From Streptomyces sp. NBC_00237 (GTDB taxonomy: Bacteria; Actinomycetota; Actinomycetes; Streptomycetales; Streptomycetaceae): DNA of 64,000 bases. Shown here in pieces: positions 1 through 12,291 of this stretch. The DNA is taken from positions 868,001-932,000 of the forward strand of contig NZ_JAPEMT010000002.1 in NCBI RefSeq assembly GCF_026342435.1, written 5' to 3'. Within the stretch, counting starts at the first letter, position 1; every line of letters begins with the position of its first letter. Both the position numbers and the translations under genes were made by a program. The notes under the pieces are model-generated. The model was not told the origin of the DNA and did not search any database. It saw nothing but the letters and a program-made list of their open reading frames with translations.

Positions 1-118
1 GGCGCAGGTTGATCCGTGTCATCGACCGGAGGTCCGGTTCGAAGCGGCGTTCCGGGGGCGCGTCAGGCGAGGTCGCCGGGGTGCCGCCGCTGTCGGCTGC
101 GGGGGAGGCTGCGGACAT
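1..118 (-). CDS. Partial gene, N-terminus only; possibly a GPR1/FUN34/YaaH-type transporter
   Basis: An ATG at 118 opens a reading frame that runs off the left edge after about 39 codons. It starts 16 nt downstream of the amidohydrolase stop, on the same strand, so it is likely the last visible member of that operon. The visible peptide is a polar, Ala/Pro-rich tail ending in MTRINLR. Short cytosolic tails followed by a TRI-LRP motif are what I remember from actinobacterial YaaH-type acetate/succinate transporters, but no membrane segment is visible here. The function is therefore a guess; the existence of the gene is more likely than not. Confidence 0.5.
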   Translation of the reverse strand, partial: MSAASPAADSGGTPATSPDAPPERRFEPDLRSMTRINLR

Positions 119-134
119 GGGGTCGGTCTCTCTT

Positions 135-2039
135 TCAGTGCTCGAAGCAGGGGTCGACGAAGGACGGCGTCGTGTCGGGGACCGCGCCTCGGGCGACGCG
201 CCACTTGCGGTGCTGCTCGGACTCGGCGACGGCCTCGGCCACCGCCGCTGCCTGACGGGCACCGCTCTGGTAGCCGCCGAAGCGGGCCACCGGGCTCCAC
301 TCGGGGCGCACCGGCGGGACGGCCTCGTCGAGGCCCTCGTACTCGGCGGTCGCGTAGACGATGCGGCCTCCGACGACGGTGAGGACGGACTCGATGTCGG
401 GGATGACGGCCTCGGGCACGGTGAGGTAGTCGTCCGAGAGGATCGCGAGGTCCCCGTACCAGCCCTCGCGCAGAACGCCCTTGACGTCCTGCTCGCCGGT
501 GAGCTGTGCTCCGCCCCGGGTGTAGAGGCCGAGGGCGGTCTCCCGGTCGATCAGGTTCCCGGCCGGGTAGAGGGCCGTGCCGCCGACGGTGCGCCCGGTG
601 ACCAGCCAGTGGAGCGCGACCCACGGGTTGTACGAGGAGACGCGGGTGGCGTCGGTTCCGGCGGCGACGGTCAGGCCCCGGTCGAGCATGGCCCGGACGG
701 GCGGGGTGTGGGCGGCGGCCTCGGTGCCGTACCGGTCGAGGAACGCGGTGCCCTGGAAGGACATCCGGTTCTGTACGGAGAGGGCGCCGCCGAGGGCGGC
801 GATCCGGTCGAGGCTGTCGGCCGAGACCGTCTCGGCGTGGTCGAAGAGCCAGCGGTTGCCGCCGGGGAAGAGCCCTTCGGCCGCGAGCTTCTCGAAGACG
901 GCCAGGTCGCGGCGGATCGTCTCGTCGTACGTCGCGTGGAGCCGGAAGCCCCAGCCGTTCTCCAGGAGGAGCCGGACGGCGCTCTCGAATTCGGCCTCGT
1001 ACCCCGTGGCGAGCTCGGGCCGGGGCTCTGAAAAATTCTCGAAGTCGGCGGCGGCCCAGGTGAGGTTCTCTCCGGCGCCGTTGAGCCGGAGCCACTCGTC
1101 CCCGTCGCCGGGCTTGACCGTCTCGGTCCACCGCTTCAGGTCGGCGAGCTCCTGACCGGCCGTCTGCGGGAAGAGGTGGTAGGCGATCCGGAGGGTCAGC
1201 TCCCCGGACCTGGCGAGGTCGGCGACGGTGGCGTAGTTGTCGGGGAAGTTCTGGAACCCGCCGGCGGCGTCGACCGCGGACGTGAGCCCGAAGCGGTTCA
1301 GCTCGCGCAGGAAGTGGCGTGTCGACGTCCGCTTGTCGGCCTCGTCGAGGGCAGGCGCCTTGGCCAGGGTCGAGTACAGGATGAGGGCGCTCGGGGCGGC
1401 CAGGAGGACGCCGGTGGGTTCGCCGTCCCGGCCCCGTACGATCTGCCCGCCGCGCGGGTCGGGGGTCTCCCGGGTGAATCCGGCGGCCCTGACGGCGGCT
1501 CGGTTCATCAGCGCCGACTGGTACAGGTGCAGGACGAAGACCGGGGTGTCGGGGGCGGCGGCGTTCAGCTCCGCGACGGTCGGCATCCTGCGCTCGGCGA
1601 ACTGCTCGGCCGTCCAGCCGCCCACGACGCGGATCCACTGCCCCTTGGGGGTGCGACCGGCCTGCTCGCGCAGCATGGCCAGGGCGTGGCGCAGACTGCG
1701 CACCCCGTCCCAGCGCAGTTCCAGGACGTAGTTCAGGCCGCCCCGGATGACGTGCAGGTGCGAGTCGTTGAGGCCGGGGACCACCCGGCGGCCGAGGGCG
1801 TCGACGACCTTCGTTCCCGGCCCGACGAGGTGGGCGAGGTCGTGGTCGTCGCCGAGGGCCGCGACCCGGCCGCCGCGGATCGCGACGGCACGGGCCTCGG
1901 GCCGGTCGGGGTCGCCGGTGAAGACCTTGGCGTTGCGGACGAGGAGGTCGGCGTGCTCGTGCTCCCGGCGCGGGGCGGGGACGAGGCCCGCCACCGGCAT
2001 GCTCGGCATGCTCGGCATGCTCGTCGAAGGCTCGGTCAT
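135..2039 (-). CDS. Amidohydrolase family 3 (YtcJ-like), 634 aa
   Basis: This is a metal-dependent hydrolase of the amidohydrolase superfamily, YtcJ/imidazolonepropionase-like branch; the substrate is unknown. The N-terminus has the small beta domain (LLVRNAKVFTGD, then VVDALGRRVVPGLND) followed by the metal-binding SHLHV motif. Further conserved histidines lie in RLHATYDE and FDHAETV, and the late AGTDATRVSSYNPW motif supplies the catalytic Asp. The length is normal for the family. The ATG at 2039 overlaps the stop of the upstream esterase (ATGA), so the two are translationally coupled. The peptide begins with a Met-Pro-Ser repeat (MPSMPSMP), which is probably disordered. No signal peptide is seen, so it is cytosolic. 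Confidence 0.88.
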   Translation of the reverse strand: MTEPSTSMPSMPSMPVAGLVPAPRREHEHADLLVRNAKVFTGDPDRPEARAVAIRGGRVAALGDDHDLAHLVGPGTKVVDALGRRVVPGLNDSHLHVIRGGLNYVLELRWDGVRSLRHALAMLREQAGRTPKGQWIRVVGGWTAEQFAERRMPTVAELNAAAPDTPVFVLHLYQSALMNRAAVRAAGFTRETPDPRGGQIVRGRDGEPTGVLLAAPSALILYSTLAKAPALDEADKRTSTRHFLRELNRFGLTSAVDAAGGFQNFPDNYATVADLARSGELTLRIAYHLFPQTAGQELADLKRWTETVKPGDGDEWLRLNGAGENLTWAAADFENFSEPRPELATGYEAEFESAVRLLLENGWGFRLHATYDETIRRDLAVFEKLAAEGLFPGGNRWLFDHAETVSADSLDRIAALGGALSVQNRMSFQGTAFLDRYGTEAAAHTPPVRAMLDRGLTVAAGTDATRVSSYNPWVALHWLVTGRTVGGTALYPAGNLIDRETALGLYTRGGAQLTGEQDVKGVLREGWYGDLAILSDDYLTVPEAVIPDIESVLTVVGGRIVYATAEYEGLDEAVPPVRPEWSPVARFGGYQSGARQAAAVAEAVAESEQHRKWRVARGAVPDTTPSFVDPCFEH

Positions 2040-2989
2040 GCGAGGGCCTTGCGCAGGGTGTCGGCGGCGAGACCGATGGCGAGTTCGGCGCCCCGCGTCT
2101 CGCGCAGTGCGTTCAGCATCACGAAGTCGTGGATGACGCCCTGGACGCGCAGGGCGGTGACGGGGACCCCGGCGGCACGGAGCTTCGCCGCGTACGCCTC
2201 GCCCTCGTCGCGCAGGACGTCGGCCTCGGCCGTGATGACCAGGGCCGGCGGCAGGCCGCTGAGCTGCTCGGTGGAGGCGCGCAACGGGGAGGCGGTGATC
2301 TGGGCCCGCTCGGCCTCCGCGGTCGTGTACTGGTCCCAGAACCACTGCATGGCGTCGCGGCGCAGGAAGTAACCCTCGCCGAACCGGTGGTAGGAGTCGG
2401 TGTCGGAGCCCGCGTCCGTGACCGGGTAGAAGAGGACCTGCTGGACGAACGCGACGTCGCCGCGCTGCTTGGCCAGGAGGGTGAGGGCGGCGCTCATGTT
2501 GCCGCCGACCGAGTCGCCCGCGACGGCGATCCGCGTGCCGTCGAGGTCCTTGTGGTGTCCCTCCCGGGCGATCCACTGGGCGACGCGGTAGTTCTGCTCG
2601 ATGGCGACGGGGTACCGGGCCTCGGGCGAGAGGTCGTACTCGGGGAAGACCACGGCCGCCCCGCTGCCGACGGCGAGTTCGCGGACGAGCCGGTCGTGGG
2701 TGTGGGCGTTGCCGAAGACCCAGCCCGCACCGTGCACGTAGAGGACGACGGGAAGCGCTCCCGTGGCACCGCGCGGGCGGACGATCCGGGCGCGGACGTC
2801 GCCGGTCGGGCCGCCCTGGACGGTGATCCACTCCTCGTCGACCTCGGGCAGGGGGACGCCCTCCCCGCTCTGGACTCCGTCCACGGCCGTGCGGCCTTCG
2901 GCGACGGGGAGCTGGTGGAGGTAGGGCGGCTGGGCGGTGGCGTCGGCGAATGCCCGGGCGGCGGGTTCGAGGGTCGGACGGTCGGTCAT
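2036..2989 (-). CDS. Alpha/beta hydrolase fold-3 esterase (HSL family), 317 aa
   Basis: This is a carboxylesterase/lipase of the hormone-sensitive lipase family. The oxyanion-hole motif VHGAGW is present where HGGG is usual, and the nucleophile elbow is GDSVGGN. A catalytic Asp follows in AEADVLRDEGE and the His in VIHDF, all in the correct order. The length of about 317 residues is standard. The stop overlaps the start of the amidohydrolase by 4 nt, and the start lies 61 nt downstream of dps, so all three probably form one transcript. The natural substrate cannot be read from the sequence. The pairing with an amidohydrolase suggests stepwise hydrolysis of an ester- or amide-bearing compound (inference). 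Confidence 0.88.
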   Translation of the reverse strand: MTDRPTLEPAARAFADATAQPPYLHQLPVAEGRTAVDGVQSGEGVPLPEVDEEWITVQGGPTGDVRARIVRPRGATGALPVVLYVHGAGWVFGNAHTHDRLVRELAVGSGAAVVFPEYDLSPEARYPVAIEQNYRVAQWIAREGHHKDLDGTRIAVAGDSVGGNMSAALTLLAKQRGDVAFVQQVLFYPVTDAGSDTDSYHRFGEGYFLRRDAMQWFWDQYTTAEAERAQITASPLRASTEQLSGLPPALVITAEADVLRDEGEAYAAKLRAAGVPVTALRVQGVIHDFVMLNALRETRGAELAIGLAADTLRKALA

Positions 2990-3050
2990 GAGGGGTTCCC
3001 TAAGAATGGTTGGCGGTCCGGGAGGACCGGGACGACGTCGTACGGGTCCG

Positions 3051-3629
3051 TCAGGCGTGCACCAGGGGGGTGTCCACCAAGTGCTCGGCCAGGAACCACA
3101 CCTGTGCCTCGCCGGTGCGGACGACGTCGGAGACGAGGAGGTCGGTGCTGCCCTCGTCGCCCTCCGCCGAGATCCGGGCGGCGGCGTCCCGCGCGTCGAT
3201 CAGGATCCGCTCGTGCGCGTCGAGGAGCCGCGACAGCATGACGGGCACCGGCTCGACGCCGTTCGGCGGCCGGGGTACGGCGGTCAGCTCCGCGACGTGG
3301 CGCGGGTCTCCGACGGCGACGCCGCCGAGGCTCTGGATCCGCTCGGCCAGCGCGTCCACGATGGCCAGTTGGGCTTCCGCGTGCTTGTCCAGCATCAGGT
3401 GGAGCGCGTAGAAGGTCGCCCCGCGCATGAGCCAGTGGTGCTTCTTGTAGAGGGAGTACAGGATCTGCGTGTCGGCGAGTACGCGGTTCAGCCGCTGGCA
3501 CGCGTACCTGCGGGTGTCGTGGCCGAGCCCGATCGGCAGCTGCTTGAGCGTGCCGAACGCCTGGGTCTCGGCGCCCTTCTGGTGCAGCAGCGGCTGGCCG
3601 CCGCCGGACGGGGTCGTGAGGGTGTCCAT
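3051..3629 (-). CDS. dps: Dps-family DNA-binding/ferritin-like protein, 192 aa
   Basis: This is a Dps-type mini-ferritin, which oxidises Fe(II) with peroxide and protects DNA during stress. The inter-subunit ferroxidase residues are all present: His65 (in KHHWLMRG), His77 and Asp81 (in ALHLMLD), and Asp92 and Glu96 (in IVDALAER). The conserved RGATFYALH stretch matches the family. The N-terminal tail of about 30 residues is not particularly Lys-rich, so DNA binding is uncertain. At 192 aa it is slightly longer than E. coli Dps. A strong stem-loop (3667-3700) lies between it and the upstream DoxX gene. The esterase follows at 61 nt on the same strand. Confidence 0.9.
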   Translation of the reverse strand: MDTLTTPSGGGQPLLHQKGAETQAFGTLKQLPIGLGHDTRRYACQRLNRVLADTQILYSLYKKHHWLMRGATFYALHLMLDKHAEAQLAIVDALAERIQSLGGVAVGDPRHVAELTAVPRPPNGVEPVPVMLSRLLDAHERILIDARDAAARISAEGDEGSTDLLVSDVVRTGEAQVWFLAEHLVDTPLVHA

Positions 3630-3666
3630 GGGTTGTTCCCGTTCGGAGGATGAGGGTGGGGAGGGC

Positions 3667-3700
3667 CCGGCCGCCCGGTCGGGGGTACACGGGCGGCCGG
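3667..3700 (-). terminator. 11-bp stem-loop between DoxX and dps genes
   Basis: CCGGCCGCCCG at 3667-3677 is perfectly complementary to 3690-3700, with a 12-nt loop. It sits 22 nt past the DoxX stop and 37 nt before the dps start, on the minus-strand transcript. There is no U-tract, as is common in Streptomyces, so it may be a terminator or an attenuator controlling read-through into dps. Confidence 0.55.
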
Positions 3701-3722
3701 CCCCGGTCTGAGGGGCTCGCGC

Positions 3723-4229
3723 TCAGCGCTCGGCGATCGCCGGGGCGGCGGGCCGGTGCAGGACGAGCCGGGTGAGGAGCCCGCTGCCGAGACCGGCCAC
3801 GAGCGCGAGGGCGGCCCACCACAGCGGGTACGGCGTGAGGCCGAGAGCCGCGTCGAGGGACCAGCCGCCGGGTCCGGTGGCGGCGAGGGCCGCGGCGGTG
3901 CCGATGAGGACGAGCGGGTACTCGTATCCGTCGTTCTGCACCCAGAGCCCGTGGCGCCGTTTCACGGTGAGCGCGACCGTCATGACCCCGATGACGCCGG
4001 TCGCGGCGAGCGGGGTCAGGAGACCTGCGGCGAGCAGCAGGCCCGATCCGATCTGGCCACCGCCCGCCGCCAGGGCGGTGAGGGCTCCGCCGCGGAAACC
4101 GTCGGCGCGGAACTCCTCGGTACCGCCCGCGAGGCCCTTGCCGCCCAGGTGTGAGCTGATCTTCTGCACACCGTGACCGGCGACGAGCAGTCCCACCAGC
4201 AGACGCAGGATCAGAATGCCGGTGTCCAC
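3723..4229 (-). CDS. DoxX family membrane protein, 168 aa
   Basis: This is a small integral membrane protein of the DoxX/DoxD-like family. It has about four hydrophobic helices: an N-terminal ILILRLLVGLLVAGHG segment, a Gly/Leu-rich segment near residue 60-80, then two more to the C-terminus. The GHGVQK motif after helix 1 and the following loop with GFR are typical. The start is taken as GTG at 4229, 5 nt after the stop of the isochorismatase-like gene, so the two are cotranscribed. DoxX proteins have been linked to membrane redox or thiol stress in mycobacteria; the role here is inferred only. Confidence 0.85.
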   Translation of the reverse strand: MDTGILILRLLVGLLVAGHGVQKISSHLGGKGLAGGTEEFRADGFRGGALTALAAGGGQIGSGLLLAAGLLTPLAATGVIGVMTVALTVKRRHGLWVQNDGYEYPLVLIGTAAALAATGPGGWSLDAALGLTPYPLWWAALALVAGLGSGLLTRLVLHRPAAPAIAER

Positions 4230-4234
4230 GGGGG

Positions 4235-4897
4235 TCAGCCGGCCGCGTGCGCGCCGATGACGCTCTGCGCGTACACGACGCCCAGGCCGTACGCGCCCGC
4301 GTGGGCCTTGACGATCTCCATGACCGCGCCGTACGACTCCTGGCGCGCCCAGTCGCGCTGGAGTTCCAGGAGCACCTGCACCCAGGTGACCGGTACCGCT
4401 CCGGCGGCGATCATCCGCTGGATCGCGTGCTCGTGGGCGGCCGGGCTGACGCCGCCGGAGGCGTCGGAGACCACGTACACCTCGTATCCCTGCTCCAGCG
4501 CGGACAGTGCGGGCAGCACCAGGCAGACCTCGGTCCACAGGCCGGACAGGATGATCTTCTTGCGTCCGGTCGCCTTGACCGCCGCCACGAGTGCCTCGTC
4601 CTCCCAGGCGTTCATGGACGTACGGTCGATGGCCTCCTGCCCGGGGAACACCTCGGCGAGCTGGGGCAGCAGGGGCCCGGAGAACGACTCGGCGGCGACC
4701 GTGGTCAGGACGGCCGGGACGTCGAACGCCCGGGCCGCCTTGGCGAGACCCACGGTGCTGTTGATGATCGCGGTGCGGTCGCCGCTCCCGGTGCCGAAGA
4801 ACATCTGCGGCTGGTGGTCCACGAAGAGCATGACCGCGTTGTCGGGCGTGAGCAGGTCCGCGCTCGGGGCTGCCTGCACCTTGTTGATGTCGAACAT
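4235..4897 (-). CDS. Isochorismatase-like cysteine hydrolase (YcaC-type), 220 aa
   Basis: This is a cysteine hydrolase of the isochorismatase superfamily, closest by eye to E. coli YcaC, whose physiological substrate is unknown. The catalytic triad is visible: Asp in MLFVDHQPQM, Lys in TGRKKIILSG and Cys in WTEVCLVLPALSA. The length of 220 residues fits YcaC (about 208). The ATG at 4897 is chosen because GAGAGGA precedes it at good distance; an in-frame extension upstream to 5149 would translate a DNA tandem repeat and looks spurious. It is followed at 5 nt by the DoxX gene. Confidence 0.87.
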   Translation of the reverse strand: MFDINKVQAAPSADLLTPDNAVMLFVDHQPQMFFGTGSGDRTAIINSTVGLAKAARAFDVPAVLTTVAAESFSGPLLPQLAEVFPGQEAIDRTSMNAWEDEALVAAVKATGRKKIILSGLWTEVCLVLPALSALEQGYEVYVVSDASGGVSPAAHEHAIQRMIAAGAVPVTWVQVLLELQRDWARQESYGAVMEIVKAHAGAYGLGVVYAQSVIGAHAAG

Positions 4898-5049
4898 GAG
4901 GGGTCCTCTCGGAGCAATCGGTAGCGCACCCGCCGCGTCTGCGGCTCGGCACTCCTTCACGCTACGAGCGACCCGATCGGCCGAGTTGACCTCCTGCGCC
5001 CAGGAGTTGGCACGACAGCGCACAGCCGGGAACGGGCCGTGGCCGACGA

Positions 5050-5109
5050 GAATCCGGGGAGGACGAAGTCGGGGAGGAGGAATCCGGGGAGAACGAATCC
5101 GGGGAGGGC
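5050..5109. repeat. Four imperfect 15-bp tandem repeats
   Basis: The unit GAATCCGGGGAGGAC or GAAGTCGGGGAGGAG is repeated four times (5050, 5065, 5080, 5095), with a fifth degenerate unit starting at 5110. It lies in the 258-nt gap between the MBL-fold gene and the YcaC-like gene. The period is a multiple of three, so frames through it stay open, but no start or codon bias supports translation. Confidence 0.7.
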
Positions 5110-5155
5110 GAAGTCGCCTCGTGGAGGCGCTCGCCCGTGCCGGTCGCACCGGCCC

Positions 5156-5755
5156 TCAGAGCTGTGAACCGGGCTCCAGATAGCGGTAGTCGGTCCCGCC
5201 CACCTCTTCCAGCCAGCCGTTGGCGCTGTCCAGGCCGCGGGTGTTCAGCTGGGCGTCGTGGATGCCGACGGCGCGCTCCGGGCGGACCGTGCGGGTGAAG
5301 TCGATGGCCTCGCTGATCCGCATCCAGGGGGCGTGCAGGGGGACCAGGAGGGTGGGGACCGGGACGTCGGGGGCGTGCAGGGAGTCGCCGGGGTGGTAGA
5401 CGGTCTCCTCGATCAGGTAGCCCAGGTTCGCGCAGTCCGGGACGTCGCCGTAGATGCGGGCGTGGCTGCCGCCGTGGGCCGTGACGCGGAAGCCCGCGGC
5501 GTTGAAGGCGTCTCCCGCGCGGACCTCGATGGCGTCGAGGCCGGGGACGGCCGCCCCCTCGGGCGCGTAGACGGGGATGCCGAGGCCGCGCAGGTGCGAC
5601 ACGTCGATGTGGTCGGCGTGTTCGTGGGTGACGAGCACGGCGTCCGCGCCCCGGAGGGCTTCGGGCTCGCTCCAGGCCCCCGGGTCGACGACCAGGACGC
5701 CGAGGTCCGACCGCTCCAGGCGGACGCAGGAGTGAGTGTATTTGGTGAGGCGCAT
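5156..5755 (-). CDS. MBL-fold metal-dependent hydrolase (UlaG/YtnP-like), 199 aa
   Basis: This is a metallo-beta-lactamase-fold hydrolase. It opens with MRLTKYTHSCVRLE, the hallmark N-terminus of the UlaG-like branch, followed by VVDPGAWSEP. The metal-binding motif is VTHEHADHID, later histidines are in TAHGGSHARIYG, and Asp/His are in VYHPGDSLHAP and VGIHDAQLN. At 199 residues it is compact. The ATG at 5755 is used because the homology begins directly there. It is separated from the L,D-transpeptidase stop by 46 nt and may be cotranscribed with it. The substrate is unknown. Confidence 0.87.
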   Translation of the reverse strand: MRLTKYTHSCVRLERSDLGVLVVDPGAWSEPEALRGADAVLVTHEHADHIDVSHLRGLGIPVYAPEGAAVPGLDAIEVRAGDAFNAAGFRVTAHGGSHARIYGDVPDCANLGYLIEETVYHPGDSLHAPDVPVPTLLVPLHAPWMRISEAIDFTRTVRPERAVGIHDAQLNTRGLDSANGWLEEVGGTDYRYLEPGSQL

Positions 5756-5801
5756 GCGGCTGACGGTACGGGGGGCACGCCTGCGCGGCAATCAACTCGG
5801 G

Positions 5802-6827
5802 TCAGCGTGTGGGGCGTTCGCCCAGTTCACTGCCCGCGAGCCAGTCGGCCCAGGTCAGGTTCCAGTCGCCGTAGCCGTTGCCGAAGTGGTCCATCGGCTT
5901 GCCCGTCGTGCCGGTGACCTCGATGACGTCGCCGACGCGGCTCAGGCCGTAGAGCCACTTGGCGTTCGCGTCGGACATGCCGATGCAGCCGTGGCTGACG
6001 TTCTCCTTGCCGAAGGAGGCCGCGTTGTCGGGGGCGGCGTGGAGGTACTCGCCGCTGATCGTCTCCCGCATGCTCCAGTCGTACGGGTCGTAGTAGCCGT
6101 CCGGGCTGTCGCGCGGGATGCCGATGGTGCGGGAGTCCATGATCACGCGGCCGTCCTTGGCGAGGACGGTCTTGACGCCCTCACGCGTCTTGAAGCGCTC
6201 CTCGCCGCCGCTGACGGGGATGACCCGGGCGACGTCGCCGTTGCGGACGACCGTCATGGTGTGGGCGGCCAGGTCGACCTTGTTGACCATGGAGTCGCCG
6301 GTGGTGAAGGAGAGCTTGCGGTCGCGGTCGACGGCCGTGCCGTCGGTGAGCTTCACATGGGAGAGGCGGGCGTCGAGGGTGATCTTCGTGTGGGCGGGCC
6401 AGTAGTGCTCGGGGCGGAAGTGGAGGAGGGTGTCGCCCTGGGACTCCGCCCAGTGCCAGGCGCCGGTGAGGGGGGTGGAGGTGGTGACCTTGAGGGCGCC
6501 CTCGATCCCGGCGCGGAGGGACGCGTCGACCTTCTGGGCCTTGAAGACCAGGGCGAGGGGCTGGCCGACGCCGACCGTCGATCCGTTCAGCGGGGCCACC
6601 TGCGGGGCGACCGTACGGCGGGGCGCGGCCAGCTTCTCGGCGGGCGGGACGGGCTGCGCGGGCGGGACGGGGGTGGCGGAGGGGGCCTTGAGTTCGACGT
6701 CGACGGCCTGCGCGTGGTCCGCGGGGGCGAGCGCTCGGGTGCCCTCGCTGCCGCAGGCCGTGGCGGCGAGGGTGAGCGCCGCCACCGCGACGGGGATGCG
6801 GACGGCGGACGTGGTGGTGCGGCGCAT
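5802..6827 (-). CDS. L,D-transpeptidase lipoprotein (YkuD, Ig-like domains), 341 aa
   Basis: This is a cell-wall cross-linking enzyme that forms 3-3 peptide bonds in peptidoglycan, exported as a lipoprotein. The N-terminus MRRTTTSAVRIPV leads into a hydrophobic stretch and a lipobox-like ATACGS near residue 25. Two Ig-like/LysM-less domains (about 70-215) resemble the mycobacterial Ldt architecture. The C-terminal YkuD domain has the SHGCIGMS active site with the nucleophile at about Cys281; Arg is more usual than Met after HGC-G. ATG 6827 has a purine-rich SD (GAGG, then AGGAAG). It is on the same strand as the DUF6328 gene, 255 nt downstream of it. Confidence 0.9.
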   Translation of the reverse strand: MRRTTTSAVRIPVAVAALTLAATACGSEGTRALAPADHAQAVDVELKAPSATPVPPAQPVPPAEKLAAPRRTVAPQVAPLNGSTVGVGQPLALVFKAQKVDASLRAGIEGALKVTTSTPLTGAWHWAESQGDTLLHFRPEHYWPAHTKITLDARLSHVKLTDGTAVDRDRKLSFTTGDSMVNKVDLAAHTMTVVRNGDVARVIPVSGGEERFKTREGVKTVLAKDGRVIMDSRTIGIPRDSPDGYYDPYDWSMRETISGEYLHAAPDNAASFGKENVSHGCIGMSDANAKWLYGLSRVGDVIEVTGTTGKPMDHFGNGYGDWNLTWADWLAGSELGERPTR

Positions 6828-7082
6828 TCTTCCTCGTACCTCTTCGGGTCCCGGCGTGGCCGGGGCTCGGCCAGTCGATCCTTCAAGGTAGGAGGCGCGC
6901 CGCACCGCGCGCGGGGGCCGAAAGTCCCGCATCGGGTGCCGATGGTCCCTGGGGCCTGTCCCCCCGGAGCCCGGCGGGACGCGCCTTCAGCGTCGCCCAC
7001 ACGAGTGAACTTCGCTGGAGCGGAGAGGCTGTCGGAGTGGGTGGGGCAGCCGTCGTGGGTGCCGGTGCGCCCGCCCGTACGG

Positions 7083-7637
7083 TCAGTCGGTGTGCTTCCA
7101 GCGTGCCCAGAACGGCAGCACGAACCAGCACAGCAGGTACCAGGCGAACACCCCCGCGACGAGCCACGGCGCGAACGCGTTGTGCGTGGCCACCCGCATC
7201 ACCAGCAGCAGCGCCGAGCACAGCGTGGCCAGCAGCAGCACGAGACCGAGGAAGGTCAGCCGCGAGGCCCAGCTGACGGCCTTGTTCTTGATCCGGCGGC
7301 CCGAGACGATCCGGTGGAAGGAGACGGGGCCGATGAGTGCGCCGGTGGCCGTCGAGCCGAGCACCACCGTGATGATGTAGATGGTCTTGTCCGTCTGTTC
7401 CAGGCCCTGGAACGCCGGGGTGAAGACCACGGTGAGCAGGAATCCGAAGAGGATCTGCACGCCGGTCTGGGCCACCCGGATCTCCTGCACCAGTTCGGCC
7501 CACTGCCGGTCGGCCCGCTCTTCCTCGCTCTCGGCGCGTCCGCGCTTCTCGGCGCGCCCGTTGCTCTCGGTACGCCCATGGCTCTCCGTGCGCCCGTGCG
7601 GACGGCCTTCTCTCTTCCTGGTCACCGGCTCCGTCAT
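7083..7637 (-). CDS. DUF6328 family membrane protein, 184 aa
   Basis: This is a small membrane protein of unknown function that matches the actinobacterial DUF6328 family as I recall it. The first 45 residues are charged and contain an Arg/Thr/Glu/Ser repeat (GRTES, GRTES, GRAEK, GRAES). A conserved ELVQEIRVAQTGVQILFGFLL segment then leads to four predicted transmembrane helices, ending in a Trp-rich C-terminus. The ATG at 7637 is preceded by a strong AGGAGG. It diverges from the poly-HAMP kinase across a 292-nt gap. Confidence 0.82.
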   Translation of the reverse strand: MTEPVTRKREGRPHGRTESHGRTESNGRAEKRGRAESEEERADRQWAELVQEIRVAQTGVQILFGFLLTVVFTPAFQGLEQTDKTIYIITVVLGSTATGALIGPVSFHRIVSGRRIKNKAVSWASRLTFLGLVLLLATLCSALLLVMRVATHNAFAPWLVAGVFAWYLLCWFVLPFWARWKHTD

Positions 7638-7795
7638 GTCCCGGCCCTCCTCGCGCCGACTCTCCGTCGAGCACCCCGCCCGCCCGTATCGGCCATGCAA
7701 TCGAGCGCATACCCTTTCGAGTGAGAGCTATGAGCTCCACGAGCGCCCCCGCTCACCGTCCGGCCCCCGTGGGCGCGGGGCGACCGAGCGCGGGA

Positions 7796-7812
7796 ACGAC
7801 AAAAATTGTCGT
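7796..7812. promoter_or_regulatory. 17-bp A/T-centred palindrome in divergent promoter
   Basis: ACGACAA-AAA-TTGTCGT is a perfect 7-bp inverted repeat with a 3-nt spacer. Its AT core stands out in GC-rich DNA. It lies in the 292-nt gap between the divergent DUF6328 gene and the poly-HAMP kinase gene, 118 nt before the kinase ATG. It is a plausible operator for either gene; the binding protein is unknown. Nothing else recognisable lies in this gap. Confidence 0.5.
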
Positions 7813-7929
7813 ACGGCAACTGTGGCACCATGACCCACGGAACGCCCGTTCGGAAGTGAGCTGGTCGTACCGGAGCCGCCCCCTGCGCGGGCCGGTGTCG
7901 AGCACGTCACAAAGGGGTGGGACAGAACC

Positions 7930-12287
<4,358 letters not shown>

Positions 12288-12291
<4 letters not shown>

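Noticed and set aside
4898..5149. N-terminal extension of the YcaC-like hydrolase (85 extra residues with Pro-Pro-Arg-Ile repeats)
   Set aside because: It is the translation of a 15-bp DNA repeat and an upstream region. The internal ATG at 4897 has a good ribosome binding site and begins where family similarity begins.
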